The notes under the pieces were generated by a model that ran no database searches, was not told where the DNA came from, and saw only the letters and a program-made list of their open reading frames with translations. Both the position numbers and the translations under genes were made by a program. A stretch of 19,987 nucleotides of DNA from Zymogenus sp964542895 (GTDB taxonomy: Bacteria > Desulfobacterota > Zymogenia > Zymogenales > Zymogenaceae), in NCBI GenBank assembly GCA_964542895.1, contig CAZIWT010000060.1, positions 1-19,987 of the forward strand. The letters are read 5' to 3'. This document shows positions 1 through 6,686 of this stretch, piece after piece (position 1 is the first letter of the stretch; each line of letters opens with the position of its first letter).

Positions 1-109
1 AAAATAAAAGAAAAAATAAAAGCTCCATAGTAAAATTATATAACATCATGTAATATAAGTCAACATAAAAATACCTATTTTCTTAATAATATCAACTACT
101 TGTAAGGTC

Positions 110-895
110 ATGCAATATAATGTAAACTTAATTAAGATACTATTTTTTATATTCAAGACGTTCAAGGACCAGATCGCCGTTACCGACGACATGATCGCCG
201 ACATGAAGGAGGGAAAGCTCAACTCCGACCTGATGGAGTTCGCCGCGGGCTGGGGAGAGGGCGTGAGGAACACCGAGGAGGAGGCGGTCTCGGCGCTGTT
301 CAACAAGGGGGCCTTGACCTCCGGCGACAGGGAGGCGTTTAACGGCTCTTTTACCAACAACGATGATCCCAACCCGAAGCACATCTACGACGGGAAACCC
401 TTCTTCGGGACCGGGGCCACCTACGGCCATCCGTTCAAGCTGAAGCCCGCGGTAAAGCTCAACAACCTGACCGAGTCGCTGGACATATCCTACGCCAACA
501 TCCAGACGGTCTTCTCGGCCATGACGGTGACCAACGCTTTAAACGAGCGTGGCGAGAGGATCAAGATCGAGCCGAACGTCATCATCACCAACCCGAAGAA
601 CCGCTTCCAGCTGGACCAGATAATCCAGTCCCAGTACGAGATCGACAAGTACGGCAACAAGAACGTGCTGGAGGGGATGTTCGACCTGGTCTACTGGCGC
701 TACATCGAGGACGATGACGCCTGGTTCATGGGCAAGGCGAACAAGGGGATCAAGTTCTACGACAGGCTGCCGGCGAAGATCACGGTCTACCGGGACGAGA
801 AGACCGACACCTGGTTTGCGAAGATCAAGAGACGCTTCGGCGTCGGCGTTGTGCAGTGGCGCTACTGGTACGGATGCAACCTCTCAACGAGCTGA
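110..895 (+). CDS. Phage major capsid protein (Mu gpT / HK97-fold type), probably 5'-truncated
   Basis: Probable major head subunit that would self-assemble into a phage or phage-like capsid. The 261-residue product has the gpT-type layout: a central block with FFGTGATYGHP (about residues 98-108) recalling the G-x-x-FF-x-x-x-HP segment of Mu gpT, then an acidic-to-basic P-domain-like stretch with IEPNVIITNP (about 152-161), and a C-terminal segment ending in RFGVGVVQWRYWYG that resembles the arginine/tryptophan-rich ends of phage head proteins. Mu gpT is about 300 residues. The first 14 or so residues here (hydrophobic, encoded by AT-rich DNA) do not look like capsid sequence, so the true N-terminus is probably missing and replaced by unrelated DNA at about position 150. 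In-frame ATGs at 191 and 203 are alternative starts; none has a convincing ribosome binding site. No portal, terminase, protease or scaffold gene is in the window. The fold assignment is by recognition, not by search. Confidence 0.7.
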   Translation: MQYNVNLIKILFFIFKTFKDQIAVTDDMIADMKEGKLNSDLMEFAAGWGEGVRNTEEEAVSALFNKGALTSGDREAFNGSFTNNDDPNPKHIYDGKPFFGTGATYGHPFKLKPAVKLNNLTESLDISYANIQTVFSAMTVTNALNERGERIKIEPNVIITNPKNRFQLDQIIQSQYEIDKYGNKNVLEGMFDLVYWRYIEDDDAWFMGKANKGIKFYDRLPAKITVYRDEKTDTWFAKIKRRFGVGVVQWRYWYGCNLSTS

Positions 896-913
896 TATTG
901 AAATTGATTTTGG

Positions 914-944
914 GCGGGGGGAGGCATCCCCCCGCTCGCTTTTG
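914..944 (+). terminator. Hairpin terminator or attenuator after the capsid gene
   Basis: A perfect 9-bp GC-rich stem: GCGGGGGGA at 914-922 pairs with TCCCCCCGC at 927-935 around the 4-base loop GGCA. It is followed by TCGCTTTT. It starts 18 bases after the capsid stop and lies 43 bases before the next gene's start, so it may terminate or attenuate rather than fully separate the two genes. The U tract is short, so read-through is plausible. Confidence 0.6.
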
Positions 945-986
945 GGATATCCAAGGTTGCCAAAAAAAATCGGAAAGGAGGGAGAC

Positions 987-1280
987 ATGGCGATAATTAC
1001 GGGGATAGAGATGTCGACGAACAGCTACTTTCAGGACCAGTCCGGCACCGCCCTCACGACGTCCTTCGTGAAGCAGGAGTTCGGCTTCCAGTCGTTCTGC
1101 ATTACCTTGGCCAACGATGCAACTGGAACTTACATCGAGTACTCGTTTGACGGCACCGCCGTCCACGGGAGGATCGAGGACACCGACGACGGGCCCAGGG
1201 TCATGGCGTTCAGGCGGCAGGGATCGATCTGGCTTCGGGGCGAGAGCGGCGCCGAGCCCTACAGGCTGGAGGTGTACTGA
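987..1280 (+). CDS. Small beta-rich phage structural-like protein
   Basis: A 97-residue protein of unassigned function. It is rich in alternating hydrophobic and polar residues, suggesting a beta-sandwich. YIEYSFDGTAVHG (about residues 49-61) and the end GAEPYRLEVY recall small beta-sandwich proteins that follow capsid genes in many tailed phages; this is pattern recognition only. The frame is open upstream to 714 inside the capsid gene, but ATG 987 is preferred because GGAAAGGAGGGA lies immediately upstream at proper spacing and because it follows the hairpin at 914-935. The stop overlaps the start of the next gene by one base (TGATG). A role as a decoration or head-completion protein is an inference. 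Confidence 0.6.
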   Translation: MAIITGIEMSTNSYFQDQSGTALTTSFVKQEFGFQSFCITLANDATGTYIEYSFDGTAVHGRIEDTDDGPRVMAFRRQGSIWLRGESGAEPYRLEVY

Positions 1281-1486
1281 TGGCTTTCACACATGAGCAG
1301 CTTCAAGCTGTGGAGACGGAGATCGCAAACCTCAAGGCGGTTAGCTTTCGCGCGGGCGAGATATCGGTAGACCAGGAGAAGACGCTGAACTCGCTTATAA
1401 AGCTTCGCGACGTGATGAAGGCCGAGCTGTCCAAAAGCGGCGGGATGACGATGGGCAGGTCGAAGCTCCAGGGGATCGACGACTGA
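1280..1486 (+). CDS. Small phage-like protein, possible gpW-type head-tail joining protein
   Basis: A 68-residue, mostly helical protein starting at ATG 1280, which overlaps the preceding stop by one base (translational coupling). It has two predicted helical segments: about residues 4-20 (HEQLQAVETEIANLKAV), and about 32-52 containing SLIKLRDVMKAEL. A glycine, methionine and arginine-rich tail follows. Lambda gpW, which fills the bottom of the portal vertex, is also 68 residues with a helix-turn-helix layout and a loose tail, and the context (downstream of a capsid gene) suits it. Sequence similarity to gpW itself is weak by eye, so the name is a hypothesis. The gene ends 46 bases before a strong terminator. 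Confidence 0.5.
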   Translation: MAFTHEQLQAVETEIANLKAVSFRAGEISVDQEKTLNSLIKLRDVMKAELSKSGGMTMGRSKLQGIDD

Positions 1487-1531
1487 GCAGAAAATATCAA
1501 TGAGTCGATCAGTTGACAAGATTTTAAAAAC

Positions 1532-1567
1532 AAAGGGGCGGCGCCGAATCAACGGGCCGCCCCTTTT
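1532..1567. terminator. Bidirectional intrinsic terminator
   Basis: An 11-bp perfect stem, AAAGGGGCGGC at 1532-1542 with GCCGCCCCTTT at 1556-1566, around a 13-base loop. It is flanked by an A run on the left and TTTT on the right, so it can act on both strands. It sits between the plus-strand phage-like genes and the convergent minus-strand gene ending at 1591, and serves both transcripts. Confidence 0.8.
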
Positions 1568-1590
1568 ACGTCTATATTTAGCGAAAACGC

Positions 1591-2775
1591 TTATTTTCTC
1601 AGATACTTGAATTTGGGCCCCGGCCTTCCAACGAAGCACGTTTTTGTAAATCCGTAGTACTTGATGATGTCATAGGCGAGCCTCGCCTCCGTTTCGCTGC
1701 CCCCGAAGTCGAAGAGCCAGTGGCTACCATCCACGATCTTCCACCGGCCCCCCACGTTTCTGACCTCTATGGTGTTGGGGTTAAAGGAAATGCAGTCCTC
1801 TCCGGCGTATCCGCCTGCCGGGGCGCTGCCACCCACAAGCCAGTACTCGAACGGGGCGTTCGGCCTCCCCACGAAGCAGTGGCTGTTCATCCCGTAGTGT
1901 TTGATGACCTTGAGGGATTCCCGGGCGTCACCCTCTTTAGCGCCGAAGTCCATCAGCCAGCGGCTCCCCTCGACGATCTTCCAGCTGCCGCCGACGTTTA
2001 CCACCTGGAGGTTGTTCGGGTTGCAGGCTATGCAGTCCTCGTCCGGCCTGGCGAGAGAGTCTCCGGGGGGCTCTGGCTCTGAGGCGGTATCCCCGCCGAC
2101 CACCCTGACCGATATGTTGGTGTCCTCCAGCGTTCCTCCCAGCGATCCGAGCGGGGCGCCCTTCACGCGCTTGACCACTTTTCTCGACGTGTTGACCTTC
2201 CAGTAGAAGCCCTTCCAGGTACTGAGCTTCATGTGGTAGAGGTAGTCCTTCATCTTGACGACCTCCCAGTCCGCCCCGTAGGAGAGGACGTACCCCTCGG
2301 CGGTGACCTGAAGGACGCTCGACGCCGGAACGTAGACTATGTAGGACTTGGAGAACCTCAACAGAAAGCGGTCCGGGGGTGTCGTGTTGCTGCCCCCGAC
2401 GACATCGACGGATATCCCGCCTATCACGGCCTCCGATCCCCCAAGGCTCCCGAAACTGCCGCCGGTGACCTTGTAGACTTCCCTCCTCGAGGTGTTGACC
2501 TTCCAGTAGAAGCCGCCCCAGGTCTTGAGCCTCACATGGTAGAGGTAGGGCTTAAGCTGGGCGAGCTCCCAGTCCCCCCCGTAGGAGAGGACGGTCAGGC
2601 TGGCGACGACCTGGATCGTCCCCGTGTTTGGCTGTATGACGATGTATCCATCGGAGAAGTCGAGAAAGAACCTGTCCGGCTCGGCGGCAAGGCTCCCCTG
2701 AACCGCGAGAAGCGTTACGACCGCCGAGAGAAGGATCGTGACAAGGATTGAATGACGTCTTATTCTATTTTTCAT
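1591..2775 (-). CDS. Secreted protein with two pairs of internal repeats, function unknown
   Basis: A 394-residue exported protein. Residues 1-31 form a classical signal peptide (basic RIRR start, hydrophobic core, cleavage near SLAA/EP). The mature part has two duplicated modules. Module A occurs at about 33-128 and 134-228; each copy holds PDRF-L-FS--YIV, LSYG-DWE, LYH--L-TW-GFYWKVNTSR and a closing GSLGG...VVGG. Module B occurs at about 246-314 and 326-392; each holds EDCI--NPN, VGG-WKIV-GS-WL-DFG, a helix ending in IK-YG, and CFVGRP. Each B copy has two cysteines that could pair. I recognise module B as a motif recurring in secreted proteins of diverse bacteria, but know no assigned activity. 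The start is supported by AGGAGGAG upstream of ATG. The gene stands alone, facing the phage module across a shared terminator. An envelope or extracellular binding role is an inference. Confidence 0.75.
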   Translation of the reverse strand: MKNRIRRHSILVTILLSAVVTLLAVQGSLAAEPDRFFLDFSDGYIVIQPNTGTIQVVASLTVLSYGGDWELAQLKPYLYHVRLKTWGGFYWKVNTSRREVYKVTGGSFGSLGGSEAVIGGISVDVVGGSNTTPPDRFLLRFSKSYIVYVPASSVLQVTAEGYVLSYGADWEVVKMKDYLYHMKLSTWKGFYWKVNTSRKVVKRVKGAPLGSLGGTLEDTNISVRVVGGDTASEPEPPGDSLARPDEDCIACNPNNLQVVNVGGSWKIVEGSRWLMDFGAKEGDARESLKVIKHYGMNSHCFVGRPNAPFEYWLVGGSAPAGGYAGEDCISFNPNTIEVRNVGGRWKIVDGSHWLFDFGGSETEARLAYDIIKYYGFTKTCFVGRPGPKFKYLRK

Positions 2776-3083
2776 TTTTCTCCTCCTGTTATTAAATTGT
2801 TACAAATTTTCTCAAATTTTTTCCAAGTGTACCATGAAAAGTCGTGATAAGTTTGAGGAATGTCACATAATTGGAGAATTTTAATGGATTCAAGGGGTGA
2901 TTTGGCAGGGATCTGCTAAATGCCCTTAAACATCTCGGGCAGCACCGGAGGTTTTTGAAACGTGCCGGATATTTCGTAAAAAGGGATCAAAGGATCCAAA
3001 TGATTAAAGATATAGAAACCAGCCTGAAAAAGTAGTAAAATGGATAAAGGACGACCCCGGTATGTACCGGGAAAGGTAGGGGA
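2776..3083. other. Divergent intergenic region with a possible decayed reading frame
   Basis: A 308-base gap between the divergent secreted-protein gene and the 3084 gene. The left part (about 2776-2880) is AT-rich and should hold the minus-strand promoter, but no convincing -35/-10 pair stands out. From 2901 to 3035 the plus strand has 44 open codons ending in TAG, without a start codon near its beginning. Residues such as LLNALKHLGQHRRFLKRAGY look protein-like, suggesting the tail of a broken gene. The palindrome at 3056-3071 lies just before the next start. Confidence 0.35.
3056..3071. promoter_or_regulatory. 16-bp palindrome before the membrane-protein pair
   Basis: CCCGGTA (3056-3062), a TG spacer, then TACCGGG (3065-3071): seven perfect paired bases each side of a 2-base centre. 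It ends 12 bases before the GTG start at 3084, so it could be an operator or a small mRNA hairpin affecting ribosome access. No function is shown by the sequence alone. Confidence 0.4.
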
Positions 3084-3734
3084 GTGAAGGAGAAAAACTC
3101 TTTAACTTGTATCAAGTGGGGCAATTTCTGGATGAAAAACAGGCGGTCTTATGAACGAGGGTATCTATTTTACCTCCTATTCCCCGTTATTGTCATCATC
3201 CTGCTGTTTCCGTTTCTTGCCGGCCTTTACCCCATCGTTCGATTTACCGAAGAAGAGATCAACATCTTTGTCCACCGTAACCATATAGAGATGAGAGGAA
3301 CATACATTTATTCCAATCCATTGCCCTTCCCGGTCATACAGGGAATGAGCATTCCGCTGCCCGTCGATTTGGGCCATCCCCATCCCGTGCTTCTGAGCGT
3401 ATGTGAAATTTATCCCGAAAGCAGGGATATCCCGGTCAGATACATCCTGGGAAAGCACCGCTTCGACCTGAAGTTCAGGCCAAGGGGGGAGGTAAGGGTT
3501 CTGGTTCGATATTGCCAGCACGCCCCGAAGAGGAACGCCCGCTATATACTCACCACGACGGGAGCCTGGAGGCATCCGCTTGACAGGGGTGTGTATAGAT
3601 TGTTTCCGGGGAGCGTGAAGATTGTTTCATCCAATTACACGCTTAAAAGAGAAGCGTCTGATTCTCTGTTTTTCAATAAAACCAGCTTCATGCCGAAAAG
3701 GGACTGGCGCTTTTCCTGGGAGGTTAAACCATGA
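3084..3734 (+). CDS. Membrane-anchored protein of unknown function
   Basis: A 216-residue protein that I do not recognise. One strong membrane segment lies at about residues 27-48 (FYLLFPVIVIILLFPFLAGL) after a positively charged N-terminus. This predicts a short cytoplasmic tail and a large domain of about 165 residues outside the membrane. That domain is rich in beta-like patterns and in aromatic and basic residues (for example YILTTTGAWRHPL at about 154-166). The start is GTG 3084 with GGAAAGG about 7 bases upstream; ATG 3132 (residue 17) is an alternative without a good ribosome binding site. Its stop overlaps the next gene's start in ATGA, so the two are translationally coupled and probably work together at the membrane. 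Confidence 0.6.
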   Translation: MKEKNSLTCIKWGNFWMKNRRSYERGYLFYLLFPVIVIILLFPFLAGLYPIVRFTEEEINIFVHRNHIEMRGTYIYSNPLPFPVIQGMSIPLPVDLGHPHPVLLSVCEIYPESRDIPVRYILGKHRFDLKFRPRGEVRVLVRYCQHAPKRNARYILTTTGAWRHPLDRGVYRLFPGSVKIVSSNYTLKREASDSLFFNKTSFMPKRDWRFSWEVKP

Positions 3735-4603
3735 GAATTTTCAAAACAGCGTTTACGGTTTTTGTCTTTGCACCAATGTTTATATTGCTTCAGGCAAGCA
3801 GCGCCTTTGCCAACCAGCCCCCGGGGCCGCAGACCGTTCTTGCCGTCGTCGTAATCCTTCCTATCATGGTGCTGCTGACTTTTCTGGGCGGGGGGTATGC
3901 GATAATGAAGTTGCAAAGGGAGAAACCCAAAAAGCGGAGATTTCTTCCCCCTCTCGCTGCAGTTCTCGCCGTCATTGTTTCTGCGGCGCACAGCGGCCTT
4001 GGGGCACTGGTTGTGGTTATCTTCGGGGTTACAGCCGTTGTGAGAGGCTTAAAGATGTTTATCTGGGGAATAAAGCGCCTCTGTTCAAAAAGCGTCCCGG
4101 AATATCTGAAGGGCGCGGTTCACTGGCGCCTGTTGACATCCGGCCTTATCCTTGTCCTCATTGCCCTGTTTATTTCCGGCATGGGTTTAGCTTTCGCTTC
4201 CTGGTGGCCGACGGATGAATACAGGGAAACGAAACTGAAGGAGTTCACGGCGTATCACATTGCCTATTCACGGCTTCACAGTACCGAGAACGGAAGACCA
4301 TTGTATCCGAAGCTTGCGAAAGAGAGCGATGTCTATAAAGATTTCTTCAGCTTAAAACAGGATATCCGCTTGGAATACGACGATGACGGAGAAAGCTTCA
4401 CGGTCTATATGCTACCAGACAAGCTCCCATTCTTCCCGTACAATTACATGACATCAACGGGGACATACAGGGCCGACGAGTCCGGAAAGATTCGGATGAT
4501 CCAGACACATAAAAGGGACGAGACCTGTCCCGCGGACGCCCCCGTCGTTATGGAGGTCGGGGAGGAGGAGATCGTTGAGGCCGTGGAAAGGTGGTTTAAA
4601 TAA
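3731..4603 (+). CDS. Multi-pass membrane protein with a pilin-like soluble C-terminal domain
   Basis: A 290-residue protein of unknown function. The N-terminus looks like a signal peptide or first membrane segment (about residues 5-28, ending SSAFA). Hydrophobic segments follow at about 36-59, 73-109 (one or two passes) and 134-157, with a basic cytoplasmic patch REKPKKRR at about 63-70. The C-terminal part (about 160-290) is soluble: a helix, then beta-like strands with YDDDGESFTVYMLP and GTYRADESGKIRMIQ. This layout resembles the globular part of pilin-like or minor-pilin domains, but no cleavage motif of a prepilin is present, so this is only a shape analogy. It overlaps the upstream gene by 4 bases (ATGA). 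The two genes form a small operon with no recognisable enzyme nearby. Confidence 0.6.
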   Translation: MRIFKTAFTVFVFAPMFILLQASSAFANQPPGPQTVLAVVVILPIMVLLTFLGGGYAIMKLQREKPKKRRFLPPLAAVLAVIVSAAHSGLGALVVVIFGVTAVVRGLKMFIWGIKRLCSKSVPEYLKGAVHWRLLTSGLILVLIALFISGMGLAFASWWPTDEYRETKLKEFTAYHIAYSRLHSTENGRPLYPKLAKESDVYKDFFSLKQDIRLEYDDDGESFTVYMLPDKLPFFPYNYMTSTGTYRADESGKIRMIQTHKRDETCPADAPVVMEVGEEEIVEAVERWFK

Positions 4604-4657
4604 ATATATTTATTTCTGCTGATTGCAAATGCCCGCCCCGGCTTGCCGGTTTGATGT

Positions 4658-4679
4658 GGGGTTGGGGGGTTGGGTGGGG
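4658..4679 (+). other. G-quadruplex-capable tract
   Basis: Four guanine runs on the plus strand (4, 6, 3 and 4 G) separated by loops of 2, 2 and 1 bases satisfy the canonical intramolecular quadruplex pattern. It lies in the 99-base convergent gap between the membrane-protein operon and the PIN-domain gene, where it could affect transcript ends of the plus-strand operon. Confidence 0.6.
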
Positions 4680-4702
4680 TGGACTTTGATTTATCTAATT
4701 TA

Positions 4703-5350
4703 TCAACACCATAATGCTTGAAAAGGTTTTATAATCTCTAATAGCTCGGATGGTGTCAATATCATCAAGCCATAATTTTTAAATACATATATTTTCTTAT
4801 TCTGGTCTTTTGCAAAGCGATCAACAGTTAAAAGGGCATTGCAGTCGAAGTAAATTGCATCAAGTACTATCTCTTTATCTTTTTCTGAGAGATTGCCAAG
4901 CAGAGAATTGTCATAAGAGGCTTTTTTATAGTTTTTTTCTGCATTTTCTGAAAAAGCTTTTCCATTCTCATATTCGGAAACTACCGTCATCCAGTGATCC
5001 CATACATCATAAAACCATTCAATAAATCTTATATCTCCCTTTTCCGATACTTCCTGATAAATAGTAGGCGATAAAGCAAATTCAAAACTCGTTCTTTCAA
5101 TTCCGATAAAACAATCATGAAGGGCTTCAATCTCACTGAATAACCTGGTTTCTCTTTTTACTATTCTATGCTTGCTTATTAAAAAATAGTTTTTGTTTTC
5201 CCTGTAATGATCGAAAATGTATTCTCCAAAATCTTGAAGATATTGAAGGATGTTAGTGTCTAAGAATATCCTTTTTGGAATTGTATTAAATTGAGTAAAA
5301 CTATCCTGTTCCTTAATATGATCAATTAATGTTTTCAATTTATTACTCAT
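4703..5350 (-). CDS. PIN-domain protein (probable ribonuclease), orphan
   Basis: A 215-residue protein with the acidic motifs of the PIN nuclease fold. They are FLDTNILQYL (Asp31), an internal Glu in YQEVSEKG (about Glu100), LSEKDKEIVLDAIYFDCNALLTVD with Asp164, Asp169 and Asp177, and a closing KIYVFKNYGLMILTPSELL strand-helix typical of the fold's end. PIN proteins usually cut RNA using Mg2+/Mn2+ and are often toxins of VapBC-type modules. This one is longer than typical VapC (about 130-150), with an insertion at about 40-90 and 105-145, and no small antitoxin gene adjoins it. Base composition is clearly AT-rich compared with the flanking GC-rich genes, suggesting recent acquisition. An imperfect 16-bp palindrome at 5375-5390 with a GTATAC centre lies upstream and could be a control site. 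Confidence 0.65.
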   Translation of the reverse strand: MSNKLKTLIDHIKEQDSFTQFNTIPKRIFLDTNILQYLQDFGEYIFDHYRENKNYFLISKHRIVKRETRLFSEIEALHDCFIGIERTSFEFALSPTIYQEVSEKGDIRFIEWFYDVWDHWMTVVSEYENGKAFSENAEKNYKKASYDNSLLGNLSEKDKEIVLDAIYFDCNALLTVDRFAKDQNKKIYVFKNYGLMILTPSELLEIIKPFQALWC

Positions 5351-5450
5351 GAAGATTCAATTTCTACTTTTGCCAATTTGTATACCAATTATTATGTATT
5401 TATACTATAAATCTCTTCAGCCAATTTGATGGTCACTCATTCTCCCCCCC

Positions 5451-6686
5451 TCACCCCTCCCTCTGCACCAAATCCTTATAACTCTCCCTCTTCCTGACGA
5501 GGTGCGGCACCTTGCCGTCAACTAAAAGCTCGGCGGCGCGGGGGCGGGAGTTGTAGTTTGACGCCATCGAGAAGCTGTAGGCGCCGGCGCTCATGACGGC
5601 CAAGAGATCGCCTCGCTTGGCGTCGGTCACCTCGCGGTTCTTGGCGATGAAGTCGGCAGACTCGCAGATCGGCCCGACCACGTCGGCCGTGATCTTTGAG
5701 TTATTGCTCTTTATCACCGGCCTTATCTCGTGGAAGGCGTCGTACATCGCCGGGCGCAGCAGGTCGTTCATCCCGGCGTCCACGACCACGAAGTTCTTTC
5801 CGTTACGCTTGGTGTATAGGACCCTCGTTACCATTATGCCGGCGTTTCCGACGATCACCCGCCCCGGCTCGAGGATGAAGGTGACGTTGAGGTCTTTTGC
5901 GCTCTTTTTTATGGCCGCCGCGTATTCTGTGGGGTCGGGGGGCTCCTCGTCCTTGTAGGTGATGCCTAAGCCCCCGCCGAGGTCGAACCAGCGGATATTG
6001 AAGTCCCTCTCGCGGAGCTTGAAGACCAGCTCCTTTAACCGCTCGAGGGCGTCCACGAAGGGGGCGATCTCCGTTATCTGGGAGCCGATGTGGCAGTCCA
6101 CGCCGATCACCTCGATGTTCGGGAGGTTTCCCGCCTCCTCGTAGTCGTCGATCACCTTTTTGATGTCGATGCCGAACTTGTTCTCCTTGAGCCCCGTGGA
6201 GATCTTCGGGTGCGTCATCGGGTCGACGTCAGGGTTTACGCGAAGGGAGATCCTCGCCTTTTTCTTCATGTCACCGGCGATCTCATTTATGACGCCCAGC
6301 TCCTCGAACGACTCAACGTTGAACATCAGGATATCGCTTTCAAGCGCCTCCTTGATTTCGTCGGTCGTCTTTCCCACGCCGCTGTAGACGATCTTCTTCG
6401 GGTCGCCCCCCGCCTTTAAGGCTCTAAAGAGCTCGCCGCCGGAGACGATGTCGAACCCGGCGCCCATCTCGGCAAAGAGCCTCAGGACGCCGAGGTTGGA
6501 GTTTGCCTTCATCGCAAAGCAGATTAGGTGGTCGATGCCGGAAAAGGCGTCGTCAAAGACCTTGAAGTGGTGCCTCAGGGTTCTCGTGCTGTAGATGTAG
6601 AGGGGTGTGCCGAACTCCTCGGCGAGCTTCGTTATCGGGATATCCTCCGCGTGAAGCTCATCCCCGACGTAGTTGAAGTAGTTCAC
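5451..6686 (-). CDS. lysA: Diaminopimelate decarboxylase
   Basis: Pyridoxal-phosphate enzyme of the cytoplasm that decarboxylates meso-diaminopimelate to L-lysine, the last step of the DAP pathway. The 411-residue product has the fold-III alanine-racemase-like barrel. Visible landmarks are the cofactor lysine in CFAMKAN (Lys60), HIGSQ (199-203), GGGLG (237-241) and EPGR (273-276) for phosphate and substrate binding, the catalytic cysteine in CESAD (341-345) and the end motif SNYNSRPR (376-383). Length matches the family (about 410-420). The frame is open upstream into the neighbouring gene, but the real start is GTG 6686: AGGAG lies 6 bases upstream and the GTGA sequence overlaps the lipoprotein stop by 4 bases, so the pair is coupled. 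No lysine riboswitch is possible directly upstream because coding sequence is continuous. Confidence 0.95.
   Translation of the reverse strand: MNYFNYVGDELHAEDIPITKLAEEFGTPLYIYSTRTLRHHFKVFDDAFSGIDHLICFAMKANSNLGVLRLFAEMGAGFDIVSGGELFRALKAGGDPKKIVYSGVGKTTDEIKEALESDILMFNVESFEELGVINEIAGDMKKKARISLRVNPDVDPMTHPKISTGLKENKFGIDIKKVIDDYEEAGNLPNIEVIGVDCHIGSQITEIAPFVDALERLKELVFKLRERDFNIRWFDLGGGLGITYKDEEPPDPTEYAAAIKKSAKDLNVTFILEPGRVIVGNAGIMVTRVLYTKRNGKNFVVVDAGMNDLLRPAMYDAFHEIRPVIKSNNSKITADVVGPICESADFIAKNREVTDAKRGDLLAVMSAGAYSFSMASNYNSRPRAAELLVDGKVPHLVRKRESYKDLVQREG

Noticed and set aside
1..109. Attachment site or tRNA end next to the phage module
   Set aside because: The stretch is simple AT-rich sequence with no tRNA-like structure and no integrase in view.
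714..986. Upstream extension of the 97-residue phage-like protein into the capsid gene
   Set aside because: It overlaps the capsid gene in another frame and yields Arg/Ser-rich sequence; a good ribosome site directly precedes ATG 987.
1720..2751. Long plus-strand open frames opposite the secreted protein gene
   Set aside because: They mirror the codon structure of the minus-strand gene, lack ribosome sites and give low-complexity products; the minus-strand gene has a signal peptide, repeats and a strong ribosome site.
2901..3035. HicA-like toxin remnant (FLKRAGYFVKR resembling the HicA N-terminal region)
   Set aside because: The resemblance covers only a few residues, the GSH motif is missing and no start codon or HicB partner is seen.
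5372..5428. Repeated GCCAATTTG upstream of the PIN gene as an antitoxin or operator array
   Set aside because: Two 9-base copies in AT-rich DNA are weak evidence, and no antitoxin frame lies nearby.
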